Origin: Sulfuritalea hydrogenivorans sk43H
Lineage (GTDB): Bacteria; Pseudomonadota; Gammaproteobacteria; Burkholderiales; Rhodocyclaceae
Direction of reading: 5' to 3'
Length of the DNA stretch: 64,000 nucleotides
Assembly: GCF_000828635.1 (NCBI RefSeq)
Contig: NZ_AP012547.1
Span: 1,736,001 to 1,800,000 of the forward strand
This document shows, piece by piece, positions 21,266 to 34,091 of this stretch. The stretch's first letter is position 1; the number at the start of each line of letters is the position of its first letter. The notes under the pieces were generated by a model. That model searched no databases, was not told where the DNA came from, and saw only the letters and a program-made list of their open reading frames with translations. The position numbers and the translations under genes are program-made.

Positions 21266-24200
21266 GTGCGTCTAAACAAGCTGAAACTTTCGGGCTTCAA
21301 GTCGTTTGTCGAGCCCACCACCGTGCTTTTCCCCGGTCAGCTGGCCGGCGTGGTCGGCCCCAATGGCTGCGGCAAGTCGAACATCATCGACGCCGTGCGC
21401 TGGGTGCTGGGCGAGTCCAAGGCCTCCGAACTGCGCGGCGAATCGATCCAGGACGTGATCTTCAAGGGCTCGGGCAACCGCAAGGAAGTCAGCCGTGCCG
21501 CCGTCGAGCTGCATTTCGACAACGCCCAGGGCCGCGCCACCGGCCAATGGAGCCAGTACACGGAAATCACCGTCAAGCGCGTGCTCGACCGCGAAGGCAA
21601 CTCCAGCTACTACATCAACAACCTGCACGTGCGCCGGCGCGACGTGATCGACCTGTTCCTCGGCACCGGCCTCGGGCCCCGCGCCTACGCCATCATCGGC
21701 CAGGGCATGATCTCGCGCATCGTCGAGGCCAAGCCCGACGAGCTGCGCTTCTTCCTCGAAGAGGCCGCCGGCGTCACCAAGTACAAGGAACGCCGCAAGG
21801 AAACCGAACACCGACTGGAAGATGCGCGCGAGAACATCGCCCGCGTCGATGACATCCGCAACGAGCTGGAAACCCAGGTCAGCCACCTGCAGGGCCAGGC
21901 CACCGTGGCGCAGCAGTATCGCGACCTGCATGCGCAGGTATCGCGCAAGCAGACCCTGCTGTGGCTGAAGAAGCGCAACGACGCGAAGCACGACAGCGAG
22001 CGCCTGACGCGGCAGGTGGAAGAGGCCGTCAATCGCGTCGAAGCCGAGACCGCGCAATTGCGCGAGATCGAGGCGCGCGTCGAGCATGCGCGCGAGAGCC
22101 ATTATTCGGCGTCGGATGCCTTGCATGCGGCGCAGGCCGAGATGTTCGCGGCCAACACCGAAGTCAGCCGTCTTGAATCGGAAATCGGCCATCTGCGCGA
22201 TTCGCGTTCGCGGCTGGAAGCCCGCCTGAGTCAGTTGGGCGTCGAGGAAACACATTGGCGCACGCAGCACGGACAGCTGGCCGAGGACGAAGCGCGCTGG
22301 AAGCTGCTGCTGGAAAATTCGCGCACCCGTTCCGCCACGGCTGCCGCGCGCCATCAGGAAGCCGCGGCTCGGCTACCCGATGCCGAAGAGGCCGTGCAGG
22401 CCGCCAACACCGACGTCACCGAAGCGCGCCGCGCCTTGAGCGATGCCGAACAGGCACTGCGCCTGGCCGAGGCCGACAAGGGCCACGCCGTCCGCGCACT
22501 GGAAAACCTGGTGCAGCGTCGCAGCCGGCTGGAGCAGGATCGGCAGGCGCTGGGCGCACCCGATCCGGCCCTGCTGACGGCGTCGAAGGAAAAGGAAACC
22601 GCCGCCGAGGCGGCGCTCGCTGCCGCGCAGGAGCGCGTGGCGACACTGCAAACTTCGGTGCCCGAAGCCGAGGTGCGGTTGCGCGGGGCCCGCGAAGCAC
22701 TGCAGGCGGCGCATCGCAGCCTGACCGAAACCCGCGCCCGCCATGACGCGCTGGCGCAGTTGCAGGCCAAGGTGGCGCAAAGCGGCGAGATCGGCGACTG
22801 GCTCAAGGCGCGCCATCTGGCCGATGCCAAGCCGCTGTGGCAGTCGATACAGGTCGAGGCCGGCTGGGAAACCGCGGTCGAAGCCGTGTTGCGCGAACGC
22901 TTCGCGGCACTCAGCGCTGACGCGGACACCGTGCGCGCCGCGCTCGCCTCGCCGCCGCCGGCGATTCTGACCCTGGCGTTTGCCCGTGATTCCGCCGTTA
23001 CGTCGCCTGCCGCCGCGAGCTTGCGCAGCAAGGTACGTTGCGATGATCCACGCTGGTCGGGCGTGCTCGACGAGTGGCTGGCCGGCGTTTCCGTCGCCGA
23101 CGATCTATCTGCCGAATTGCCGCTGGCCTCCGGCCAGCGCGTGTCGCGTGCCGGCCATGTGCTGACGCCCGCCGGCCTGACGCTCTATGTGCCGGATGCG
23201 AAAACCCACGGCGTGATCGAACGCCAGCGCGAGATCGACGAACTGGCCGGCGTGCTGGCGACGCGTGCCGCGGCCGAAGAGGCGGCGCGCGAAGTCCAGC
23301 GCACGGCCGAGTTGCAGTTGACCGAGAGCCAGGGCCACCTCGCCACTGCCCGGCGTTCCATGCAGGAGGCGCAGCAAGGCTTTCATGCGGCGCAGGTGGA
23401 GGCGCTCAAACTTGCGCAGGCACAGGCGCGTTTCGAGGAACGCACGGCGCAGATCGATCGCGACCTGGCCGAACTGCAGCGTCAGGACGAAACCGAGCAG
23501 GCCCGTCGCCAGCGCGCCGAAGCAGAGGGCGAACTCCAGCGCGAACGCCTGGGCGAGGTGCGCGGACGTCTGGAACAAGCGCTGGAACTGCATCGGCAGA
23601 AGGATGTCGCCTTGCGCGAGGCGCGGGCGCTGGAAATCCAGCTGGGACGCGAGGCGCAGGAAGCCGGCTTCTCCGAGCGCGAATGCCTGTCGAAGCTGGA
23701 AGACAACGCGCGCGCCGCGTCGACCGCGGCCAGCCAGTTGCAGCGCATCGAAACCGAAACCGGTGCCGCGCGCACCGAAGTCGCCGGCATCAGCGATACG
23801 GTGCTGCAGGAACAATTGCATGCCGCGCTGGATGCGAAGCAGGGCAAGGAGTCGGCGCTGGCGGAACGGCGAAATGTGCTGGAAACCGCGGCCGGCGAAC
23901 TGCGCAGCCTCGACGAGCAGCGCATGAAGCTGGAGCAGGGCGTTGTGCCGCTGCGCGACAAGATCAACGATCTGCGGCTCAAGGCGCAGGCCGCGCAGAT
24001 GAACGAAGAGCAATTCCGCGAGCGCCTGGCCGAGGTGCACGTGGTCACCGAGGAAGACGAAGCTCCCTTCGCCGAAGATCTGGCTGCCGGCGGCGCCGAC
24101 AAGCTCAAGGACAATGTCCTGCAGGGCGAGATCGTACGGCTCACGGCCGAGATCGAGGCGCTCGGCCCGGTCAACCTCGCGGCGCTCGAAGAACTGGCCA

Positions 24201-24787
24201 CCGCCTCGGAACGCAAGGGTTTCCTCGATGCGCAATCAGTGGACCTGAACGAGGCCATCGGCACGCTGGAGGATGCCATCCGCCGCATCGACCGCGAAAC
24301 GCGCGAGCAGTTGCAGGAGACCTACAACACGGTCAACATGCATTTCGGCACGCTGTTCCCGCAACTGTTCGGCGGCGGCGAGGCGCGCTTGATCCTCACC
24401 GGCGAAGAGATCCTCGATGCCGGCATCCAGATCATGGCGCAGCCGCCGGGCAAGAAGAACACCACGATCCACCTGCTGTCCGGCGGCGAGAAGGCGCTGA
24501 CGGCGATCGCGCTGGTGTTCGCGATTTTCAACCTGAACCCGGCGCCCTTCTGCCTGCTCGACGAAGTCGATGCGCCGCTCGACGATTCGAACACCGTGCG
24601 CTTCTGCGACATGGTCAAGCGCATGTCGGCGCAGACCCAGTTCGTCTTCATTTCGCACAACAAGATCGCGATGGAAATGGCCCAGCAGCTGATCGGCGTG
24701 ACCATGCAGGAGCAGGGCGTGTCGCGCATCGTCGAGGTCGACATGGAAGAGGCGCTGCGCTTTGCCGGCGAGCAGAACGCAGCGTAG
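21266..24787 (+). CDS. smc: Chromosome partition protein Smc
   Basis: 1173 residues, the normal length of bacterial Smc. The N-terminal ATPase half has LKLSGFKSFVEPT and Walker A GPNGCGKSN. Long coiled-coil arms flank a hinge at about residues 510-660. The C-terminal half has the signature LLSGGEKALTAIAL and Walker B FCLLDEVDAPLDD. Smc compacts and separates sister chromosomes with ScpA and ScpB. I chose GTG 21266 (VRLNKLKL, the family start) over the longer frame. It heads the smc-zipA-ligA-galU-hpt group. A copy of the dispersed repeat encodes about residues 861-869 in the second coiled-coil arm. Confidence 0.95.
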   Translation: MRLNKLKLSGFKSFVEPTTVLFPGQLAGVVGPNGCGKSNIIDAVRWVLGESKASELRGESIQDVIFKGSGNRKEVSRAAVELHFDNAQGRATGQWSQYTEITVKRVLDREGNSSYYINNLHVRRRDVIDLFLGTGLGPRAYAIIGQGMISRIVEAKPDELRFFLEEAAGVTKYKERRKETEHRLEDARENIARVDDIRNELETQVSHLQGQATVAQQYRDLHAQVSRKQTLLWLKKRNDAKHDSERLTRQVEEAVNRVEAETAQLREIEARVEHARESHYSASDALHAAQAEMFAANTEVSRLESEIGHLRDSRSRLEARLSQLGVEETHWRTQHGQLAEDEARWKLLLENSRTRSATAAARHQEAAARLPDAEEAVQAANTDVTEARRALSDAEQALRLAEADKGHAVRALENLVQRRSRLEQDRQALGAPDPALLTASKEKETAAEAALAAAQERVATLQTSVPEAEVRLRGAREALQAAHRSLTETRARHDALAQLQAKVAQSGEIGDWLKARHLADAKPLWQSIQVEAGWETAVEAVLRERFAALSADADTVRAALASPPPAILTLAFARDSAVTSPAAASLRSKVRCDDPRWSGVLDEWLAGVSVADDLSAELPLASGQRVSRAGHVLTPAGLTLYVPDAKTHGVIERQREIDELAGVLATRAAAEEAAREVQRTAELQLTESQGHLATARRSMQEAQQGFHAAQVEALKLAQAQARFEERTAQIDRDLAELQRQDETEQARRQRAEAEGELQRERLGEVRGRLEQALELHRQKDVALREARALEIQLGREAQEAGFSERECLSKLEDNARAASTAASQLQRIETETGAARTEVAGISDTVLQEQLHAALDAKQGKESALAERRNVLETAAGELRSLDEQRMKLEQGVVPLRDKINDLRLKAQAAQMNEEQFRERLAEVHVVTEEDEAPFAEDLAAGGADKLKDNVLQGEIVRLTAEIEALGPVNLAALEELATASERKGFLDAQSVDLNEAIGTLEDAIRRIDRETREQLQETYNTVNMHFGTLFPQLFGGGEARLILTGEEILDAGIQIMAQPPGKKNTTIHLLSGGEKALTAIALVFAIFNLNPAPFCLLDEVDAPLDDSNTVRFCDMVKRMSAQTQFVFISHNKIAMEMAQQLIGVTMQEQGVSRIVEVDMEEALRFAGEQNAA
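23848..23871 (+). repeat. Dispersed 25-bp repeat, copy inside smc
   Basis: Matches the core with AA in place of TA's first base context (GCGGAACGGCG). It is read in the sense direction as ESALAER, within the coiled-coil arm. Confidence 0.6.
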
Positions 24788-24829
24788 CGGCCGTTGGCAA
24801 ACGAGCCGTAACTAAAAGGTGGCTTGAAC

Positions 24830-28927
<4,098 letters not shown>

Positions 28928-28931
<4 letters not shown>

Positions 28932-29473
28932 ATCCGCAGGAAGCCAAAAGAATTTTCGAGGAAGCCGATCTGGTCTGCTCGGCCGAAGAGTCGGCGCTGG
29001 CGGTACGGCGCGTTGCCGGCGAGATCGCAGCGCGCCTCGCCGATGCCAATCCGCTGGTGCTCGCCGTCATGGGCGGTGCCGTGGTGTTCACCGGCCAACT
29101 GCTGCCGCAACTGGCTTTTCCGCTCGACTTCGATTACCTGCATGTCACGCGCTACGGCGACGTCACCACGGGCGGGCAACTGGCCTGGATCGTCGAGCCG
29201 CGCGCGGATGTCGCCGGGCGCGTCGTGCTGGTGGTCGACGACATCCTCGACGAGGGCGTGACGCTCGCCGCGATCCGCCAGAGGTTGCTGGCGCAAGGCG
29301 CAACCGAAGTGCTGAGCGCCGTGTTCGCCGACAAGAACCTGGGTCGCACGAAACCGATATCCGCCGATTTCGTCGGCGTGCATCTGCCGAATCGCTATGT
29401 TTTCGGTTACGGCATGGACGTCAAGGGCGCGTGGCGGAATTTGCCGGCGGTATACGCGGTGAAGGGACTTTGA
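28928..29473 (+). CDS. hpt: Hypoxanthine-guanine phosphoribosyltransferase
   Basis: 181 residues. The PRPP-binding motif is [14 protein letters not shown], with [11 protein letters not shown] as the earlier loop and [13 protein letters not shown] between. It salvages hypoxanthine and guanine to IMP and GMP. ATG 28928 overlaps the galU stop. Residues about 20-28 (EESALAVRR) are encoded by a copy of the dispersed repeat. This part is a poorly conserved N-terminal helix, so an insertion there could be tolerated. Confidence 0.93.
28985..29010 (+). repeat. Dispersed 25-bp repeat, copy inside hpt
   Basis: Identical over 26 bases to the intergenic copy 3838-3863. Read in the sense direction as EESALAVRR. 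Confidence 0.8.
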
Positions 29474-29515
29474 ACGCGAGTGAAAATGAATGATCGGCGT
29501 CAAGGCTTGCGGGGC

Positions 29516-29545
29516 TTGCATCTTCGACGGATTTAGTGGTTCAAT
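29516..29545 (+). promoter_or_regulatory. Possible promoter of the HU gene
   Basis: TTGCAT (29516-29521), an 18-base spacer and TTCAAT (29540-29545) lie upstream of ATG 29574. AAAGGGGAAG (29561-29570) is the ribosome binding site. Moderate sequence match only. Confidence 0.4.
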
Positions 29546-29573
29546 ACGTTTTTCTAAACCAAAGGGGAAGTCA

Positions 29574-29948
29574 ATGAACAAGAGTGAACTGATCGAAGCG
29601 GTTGCCGAGCGTGCCGAGCTTTCCAAGGCCGCTGTCAATAAAGCCATCGATGCACTGACCGAAGTCATCACCTCCGTAATCGCCAAGGGCAACCCGGTTG
29701 CGCTGATCGGCTTTGGTACTTTCAAGTCCGTGATGCGCTCGGCGCGCACCGGCAAGAACCCGAAGACGGGCGCTCCGCTGAAGATCGCCGCCAAGGCCGT
29801 GCCGAAGTTTTCCGCGGGTGCCGGCCTGAAGGCCGCGGTTGCAGGCAAGAAGCCGGTGGCCAAGAAGGCTCCCGCCAAGAAGGCCCCCGCGGCGAAGAAG
29901 CCCGCCGCCAAGCCGGCTGCGAAGAAGCCAGCCGCGAAGAAGAAGTAA
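29574..29948 (+). CDS. HU-family DNA-binding protein with histone H1-like lysine/alanine tail
   Basis: 124 residues. Residues 1-90 are an HU/IHF fold: MNKSELIEAVAERAELSKAA, GFGTFKS, and the arm RTGKNPKTGAPLKI with the intercalating proline. Residues about 91-124 are a low-complexity tail of KKPA/KKAP repeats, like the C-terminus of histone H1. HU compacts DNA, and the tail should strengthen non-specific binding. Such tailed HU proteins are known in betaproteobacteria. The gene has its own promoter-like region and ends in a strong terminator, so it is probably monocistronic and highly expressed. Confidence 0.92.
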   Translation: MNKSELIEAVAERAELSKAAVNKAIDALTEVITSVIAKGNPVALIGFGTFKSVMRSARTGKNPKTGAPLKIAAKAVPKFSAGAGLKAAVAGKKPVAKKAPAKKAPAAKKPAAKPAAKKPAAKKK

Positions 29949-29981
29949 GCAGGCGCGCTGCAAAGTTCCCTCGGGGACATG

Positions 29982-30016
29982 ACAAAGGGCAACCTCCGGG
30001 TTGCCCTTTGTTTTTA
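29982..30016 (+). terminator. Rho-independent terminator after the HU gene
   Basis: ACAAAGGGCAA and TTGCCCTTTGT form an 11-bp perfect stem around a short CCTCCGGG loop, followed by a T-rich run. Clear intrinsic terminator 33 bases past the HU stop. Confidence 0.9.
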
Positions 30017-30132
30017 TTGCCGGCGCGCGAAGCGCAATCCCCGGCAGGCAAGGCCCCGAGTCCCCTTGGGCGAGGACGGCATCCCCTGGCGGGATTGGAC
30101 GGACGCCGCTGGTCGGCGGGACCGTCCGGCGA

Positions 30133-32556
30133 TCAATGCCCGGCTGCGCCGTCCTTCGCCGCGGAATTCATCCGCAGCCGAAACGCCGCCACCTCCTCCG
30201 CCGGCATGGGCCGCGCAAAATAGTAGCCTTGTGCTTCGTCGCAGCCGAACGAACGCAGCTGACCCAGAATCAGTTCCGTCTCCACTCCCTCGGCAATAAC
30301 GATCAGCCCGAGGCTGTGCGCCATCTGGATGATGGCGCCGACAATTGCCGCGTCCTCCTGATCGGTCGCCAGGTCACGCACGAATGATTGATCGATTTTC
30401 AGTTTGTTCACCTGGAAGCGCTTGAGATAGGACAAGCTCGAGTAGCCGGTGCCGAAGTCGTCAATCGAAAGCTTGACGCCCAGTTGCTTGAGGCGTTTGA
30501 CCATGTCGAGAACGGTTTCCGTATCGGTGATCAGGATCGACTCGGTGAGTTCGAGTTCCAGCAGGGAGGGGTCGATCCCCGATTCCTCAAGGGCGGAGAT
30601 TACCGACTGCTCGACGTCGCTGCGCTTGAACTGTACGGCGGAGAGGTTGACCGCAACCAGGATCGGCGGCAATCCCGATTTGACCCACGCAGCCGCCTGA
30701 CGGCAGGCCTCGCGCAAGACCCATTCACTGATCGGGATGATCAGTCCGCTGTCTTCGGCAACCGGGATGAAGCGGGCGGGCGGGATCATGCCCAGGTCCG
30801 GGTGATTCCAGCGGATCAGTGCCTCGACACCAATGACGGTGTTGCCGGCAAGATCGATTTGCGGCTGATAGTGAAGGACAAACTCGCCACGTTCCAGCGC
30901 CCGTCGCAGGCCGTTGCGCATGCTCAGTTGCTCGATGGCATCGATATTCATCTGCTGGTCGAAGAAGCGGTAGGTATTGCGTCCGGCATCCTTGGCACGA
31001 TACATCGCCAGGTCGGCCTTCTTCATCAGCGTTTCGAGATCCTGCCCGTCATCCGGATAGACGGCCACGCCGATCGAGACCGAGGTCGTCAGTTCATGGC
31101 CTTCGACCCTGCAGGGATCGATCAGCCGCTCCATCAGCTTCACCAGAATGGGTGCCGTGGCCTCGGCATCGGGGAGGCTCGGCAGCAGGATGACGAATTC
31201 GTCGCCGCCCTGGCGGCAGACGGTATCGGTGTCGCGCACGCATTCGCCCAGGCGCCGGGCCACTTCACGCAGAACGCCGTCGCCGATCGAATGCCCCAGG
31301 GTGTCATTGATGGTCTTGAAATTGTCCAGGTCGAGGACCAGCAAGGCGATCTTCGCCTTCGACCGGTCGGCGCCGGCCATCGATTGCTGGAGCCGATCCT
31401 GCACCAGCAGCCGGTTCGGCAAGCCGGTGAGCGCGTCGTGAAAGGCAATGAACTTGACCTGGTCCTCGGCGGCCTTGCGTTCGGTGACGTCGGAGCAGAT
31501 CCAGATGCTCGCGTCGCGCGGTCGCAAGGGATCGAGCGCACGTCCGCTCATCTCGATCCAGATCGGTGTGCCATCCAGCTTGAGCTGGGTCAGGGTATCG
31601 CTGACGCTCAAGCCCTGCCCAAGCGCGCCGACGGCCTTCTCCCGAAAAGACGCATAGACTTCTTCGGTCGGGTAAAGAACGCGCGTCCGCAGCCCGTTCA
31701 TTCCACCCGCCGGATACCCGAATATTTCTTCCAGGCGGCGATTGCACGACACGATGACGCCGTTGCGCACCATCAGGATTCCGACCAGCGCGTTCTGCAG
31801 GATGACATCCTGCTCGACAACCCGCTGCTGAAGTTCCCCGTTGAGGTCTTTCAGGGCTTCGACAGCGGTGGCAAGCTCTTCCGCGGTGTGATCGAGCGTC
31901 CAGGCCACTGCGTCGAGTTCGTCGAGATTGCGCGGCATCGCCTGTGCGGAATGGACGAGCGGCACCGGCAGGGCGCCCGGCACGAGGTCGGTGACCTTTT
32001 GCCCAAGCTTGCCAAGGCGGCGGGTGACCACGCGTCGAAACAGAATCATCATGAACACGGCGACGAAGAAGGTCTTCAGCGCGTTGCTGGAGACGATGGT
32101 GATCGCCCGCGCAACGATCTTCCGGTCAACCGCGTCGAGGCTGACAGCGGCTTCGAGGGTTCCGATCTCGGCTTCCTTGCCGCGATCCTGATGGCGCAGC
32201 GCATAGGTGCGCGTCGCGACCCGCGACGACACGATCTTGCCGGTCGTCCAGCGCTGGCGGCCGGTGGTTGTCGCGATACTGATACGCTCGATATTCGGCA
32301 GTTGCGCCAGGGCGCTCAGCGTCAGTTGTATCTGCTTTTCGTCGAAATCCCAGACGCTGCCGGCGACACTCGGAATATGGATGCCGACGCCGTCGAGGAC
32401 GTTCTCGACATCGTTGCGCAACTCGCGGTATTCAAGCGTGAGCTGGACTATCGAAATGCAGAGTGTGATCAATGAACTGAAAGCAACGATCAGAACGATA
32501 AGCCTGCGTCCGATGCGGTTTCTTTCACCGAAAATGAGTTTACTGAAACTTGCCAT
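30133..32556 (-). CDS. Membrane PAS-GGDEF-EAL protein (cyclic di-GMP turnover)
   Basis: 807 residues. A transmembrane helix (about 19-40), a periplasmic sensor region (about 45-160) and a second helix (about 163-180) are followed by a PAS domain (about 250-370), GGDEF (about 375-540) and EAL (about 550-800). GGDEF is intact (RQGGDEFVILL) with an inhibitory RxxD site five residues before it. EAL is also intact (EALIRWNHP, IDDFGTGYSSLSYLKRF, AEGVET). It could both make and break cyclic di-GMP, although in most such hybrids the phosphodiesterase dominates. It is transcribed alone, convergent with the HU gene. Confidence 0.93.
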   Translation of the reverse strand: MASFSKLIFGERNRIGRRLIVLIVAFSSLITLCISIVQLTLEYRELRNDVENVLDGVGIHIPSVAGSVWDFDEKQIQLTLSALAQLPNIERISIATTTGRQRWTTGKIVSSRVATRTYALRHQDRGKEAEIGTLEAAVSLDAVDRKIVARAITIVSSNALKTFFVAVFMMILFRRVVTRRLGKLGQKVTDLVPGALPVPLVHSAQAMPRNLDELDAVAWTLDHTAEELATAVEALKDLNGELQQRVVEQDVILQNALVGILMVRNGVIVSCNRRLEEIFGYPAGGMNGLRTRVLYPTEEVYASFREKAVGALGQGLSVSDTLTQLKLDGTPIWIEMSGRALDPLRPRDASIWICSDVTERKAAEDQVKFIAFHDALTGLPNRLLVQDRLQQSMAGADRSKAKIALLVLDLDNFKTINDTLGHSIGDGVLREVARRLGECVRDTDTVCRQGGDEFVILLPSLPDAEATAPILVKLMERLIDPCRVEGHELTTSVSIGVAVYPDDGQDLETLMKKADLAMYRAKDAGRNTYRFFDQQMNIDAIEQLSMRNGLRRALERGEFVLHYQPQIDLAGNTVIGVEALIRWNHPDLGMIPPARFIPVAEDSGLIIPISEWVLREACRQAAAWVKSGLPPILVAVNLSAVQFKRSDVEQSVISALEESGIDPSLLELELTESILITDTETVLDMVKRLKQLGVKLSIDDFGTGYSSLSYLKRFQVNKLKIDQSFVRDLATDQEDAAIVGAIIQMAHSLGLIVIAEGVETELILGQLRSFGCDEAQGYYFARPMPAEEVAAFRLRMNSAAKDGAAGH

Positions 32557-32857
32557 ATACGACGAAGGATATAGCGGCTCGACCCGGCCATCAACCGAAA
32601 TAGCGAGTATTGTTGATGTCGCGCAAACTTTTGGAGTTCGGTCACATGCTCCGCGACACGGATATCCATCTGGTGCTGTCGAGAACCTGTCCGGATGCGC
32701 AGAAATTGATGGATCAACTGGAGGGCATCGTCAAGACGCTTGACGCGCCGAAGCTGCTGAAAGGCGGGGCGGCGACAAACAGGCGATCTGTTTCTGCATC
32801 GCCGCCACTCGCGGCGCCAGATCAGTGTGTTTCAGAAAGGGCGGATATTTCCAGGCG
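32557..32857. other. 301-base gap upstream of the PAS-GGDEF-EAL gene
   Basis: Holds the upstream region of the minus-strand EAL gene and one small plus-strand frame (32616-32861), described separately. No tRNA, hairpin terminator or repeat copy was seen. Confidence 0.5.
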
Positions 32858-32861
32858 CTAG
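32616..32861 (+). CDS. Possible small protein, unknown
   Basis: Open frame of 81 residues. The first 52 codons prefer G or C in the third position like real genes here, and encode an amphipathic, charged stretch (MSRKLLEFGHMLRDTDIHLV, then LMDQLEGIVKTLD). The last 30 residues look like read-through. No clear ribosome binding site and no recognisable family. It could be a small regulatory protein or the remnant of a longer gene. Confidence 0.28.
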   Translation: MSRKLLEFGHMLRDTDIHLVLSRTCPDAQKLMDQLEGIVKTLDAPKLLKGGAATNRRSVSASPPLAAPDQCVSERADISRR

Positions 32862-34084
32862 TCCAGCACGTGCGACACCAGTCCGTCAGCCAGCTTGGGT
32901 TCGAACCAGGTCGACTTCGGCGGCATGACGTTGTTGCTGTCGGCCACGGCCATGAGCTGGTCCATGCGCGTCGGGTGCAGCGCAAATGCCACCGCCATCT
33001 CGCCCGAATCGACGCGCTTTTCCAATTCGGCCAGGCCGCGGATGCCGCCGACAAAATCGATGCGCTTGTCGCGGCGCAGGTCGGCGATGCCGAGCAGCGG
33101 GCCCAGCACGTGTTCCGACAGCAGCGACACATCGAGGCTCGCCACCGGATCGGCGGTGATCAATCCAGGCTTGATCGTCAGCTTGCGCCAGCGGCCGGCG
33201 AGGTACATGCCGAACTCGCCGGGGCGGGCCGGATGCACGCGCTGCGCGCTGCCCTCGACCGTGAAGGCGATAGCGAGGCGTGCCGCCAGCGCCGACTCGT
33301 CGAGGCCGTTGAGATCCTTGACGACGCGGTTGTAATCCATGATCTTCATCTGGTGATGCGGGAAGATCACCGACAGGAAGTGGTCTGCGGCCTGTTCCTG
33401 TCCCGGCTTGCGGCGCGCGGCGGCGACGCGCGAGGCGGCCGCCGAACGGTGATGGCCGTCGGCGATGTAGAGCGCGCTCATGGCATCGAAGGTTTGCGTA
33501 ATCGCGGCGATTTTCGCGGCGTCGGTCAGCACCCAGATCTGGTGGCGGATGCCGTCGTCGGCGGTGACGTCGGCCGCCGGTGCACCCTGCGCGATGGCAT
33601 CGATCAGCGCGTCGGCCATACTTGATGCCGGATAGGCCAGCAGCACCGGGCCGGTCTGCGCGTTGAGCGCCTCGATCTGGCGCACGCGGTCGTCTTCCTT
33701 GTCGGGGCGCGTGAATTCGTGCTTGCGGATGCGGTTGCTGTCGTAGTCGGCCACGCTGGCGGCGGCGACGAGGCCGGTCTGCACATGCGCGCCCATGGTC
33801 AGCCGATAAGCGTAATAGCAGGGTGAGTCGTCCCGTACCAGCACGCCGGCAGAAAGCATCTTCGCCAGGTTCTCCGCGGCCTTGGCATAGACCTCGGCCG
33901 AATAGATGTCGACGTCGCGCGGCAGGTCGATTTCCGGTTTGGAAATATGCAGGAAGGACCAGGGCTTGCCGGCGGCACGCGCTCTTGCTTCGTCGCTCGA
34001 CAGCACGTCGTAGGGCGGGGCGGCAATCGCACCGGCCTGGCCGGGAGCGGGGCGCAGGCCGCGAAAGGCTCGAATCAAATTCAT
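32858..34084 (-). CDS. DUF1015 family protein
   Basis: 408 residues. It belongs to the uncharacterised DUF1015 family: RAFRGLRPAPGQAGAIAAPPYDVLSSDEARA at the start, the YIADGHHRSAAA segment (about residues 200-212) and PHHQMKIMDYNRVVKDL. The conserved DGHHR suggests a catalytic or metal site, but no function is established. It is the second gene of a pair, 7 bases after the DAHP synthase gene. Elsewhere the family often lies near serine or aromatic amino-acid genes. A copy of the dispersed repeat encodes about residues 262-269 (ESALAARL). Confidence 0.88.
   Translation of the reverse strand: MNLIRAFRGLRPAPGQAGAIAAPPYDVLSSDEARARAAGKPWSFLHISKPEIDLPRDVDIYSAEVYAKAAENLAKMLSAGVLVRDDSPCYYAYRLTMGAHVQTGLVAAASVADYDSNRIRKHEFTRPDKEDDRVRQIEALNAQTGPVLLAYPASSMADALIDAIAQGAPAADVTADDGIRHQIWVLTDAAKIAAITQTFDAMSALYIADGHHRSAAASRVAAARRKPGQEQAADHFLSVIFPHHQMKIMDYNRVVKDLNGLDESALAARLAIAFTVEGSAQRVHPARPGEFGMYLAGRWRKLTIKPGLITADPVASLDVSLLSEHVLGPLLGIADLRRDKRIDFVGGIRGLAELEKRVDSGEMAVAFALHPTRMDQLMAVADSNNVMPPKSTWFEPKLADGLVSHVLD
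33279..33298 (-). repeat. Dispersed repeat, copy inside the DUF1015 gene
   Basis: On the minus strand it reads GAGTCGGCGCTGGCGGCACG, matching the family core. Sense to the gene, encoding ESALAAR. Confidence 0.5.
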
Positions 34085-34091
34085 GGGATCC

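Noticed and set aside
32900-32925. GGGTTCGAACC resembling a tRNA T-loop
   Set aside because: It lies inside the DUF1015 coding sequence and no cloverleaf can be formed around it.
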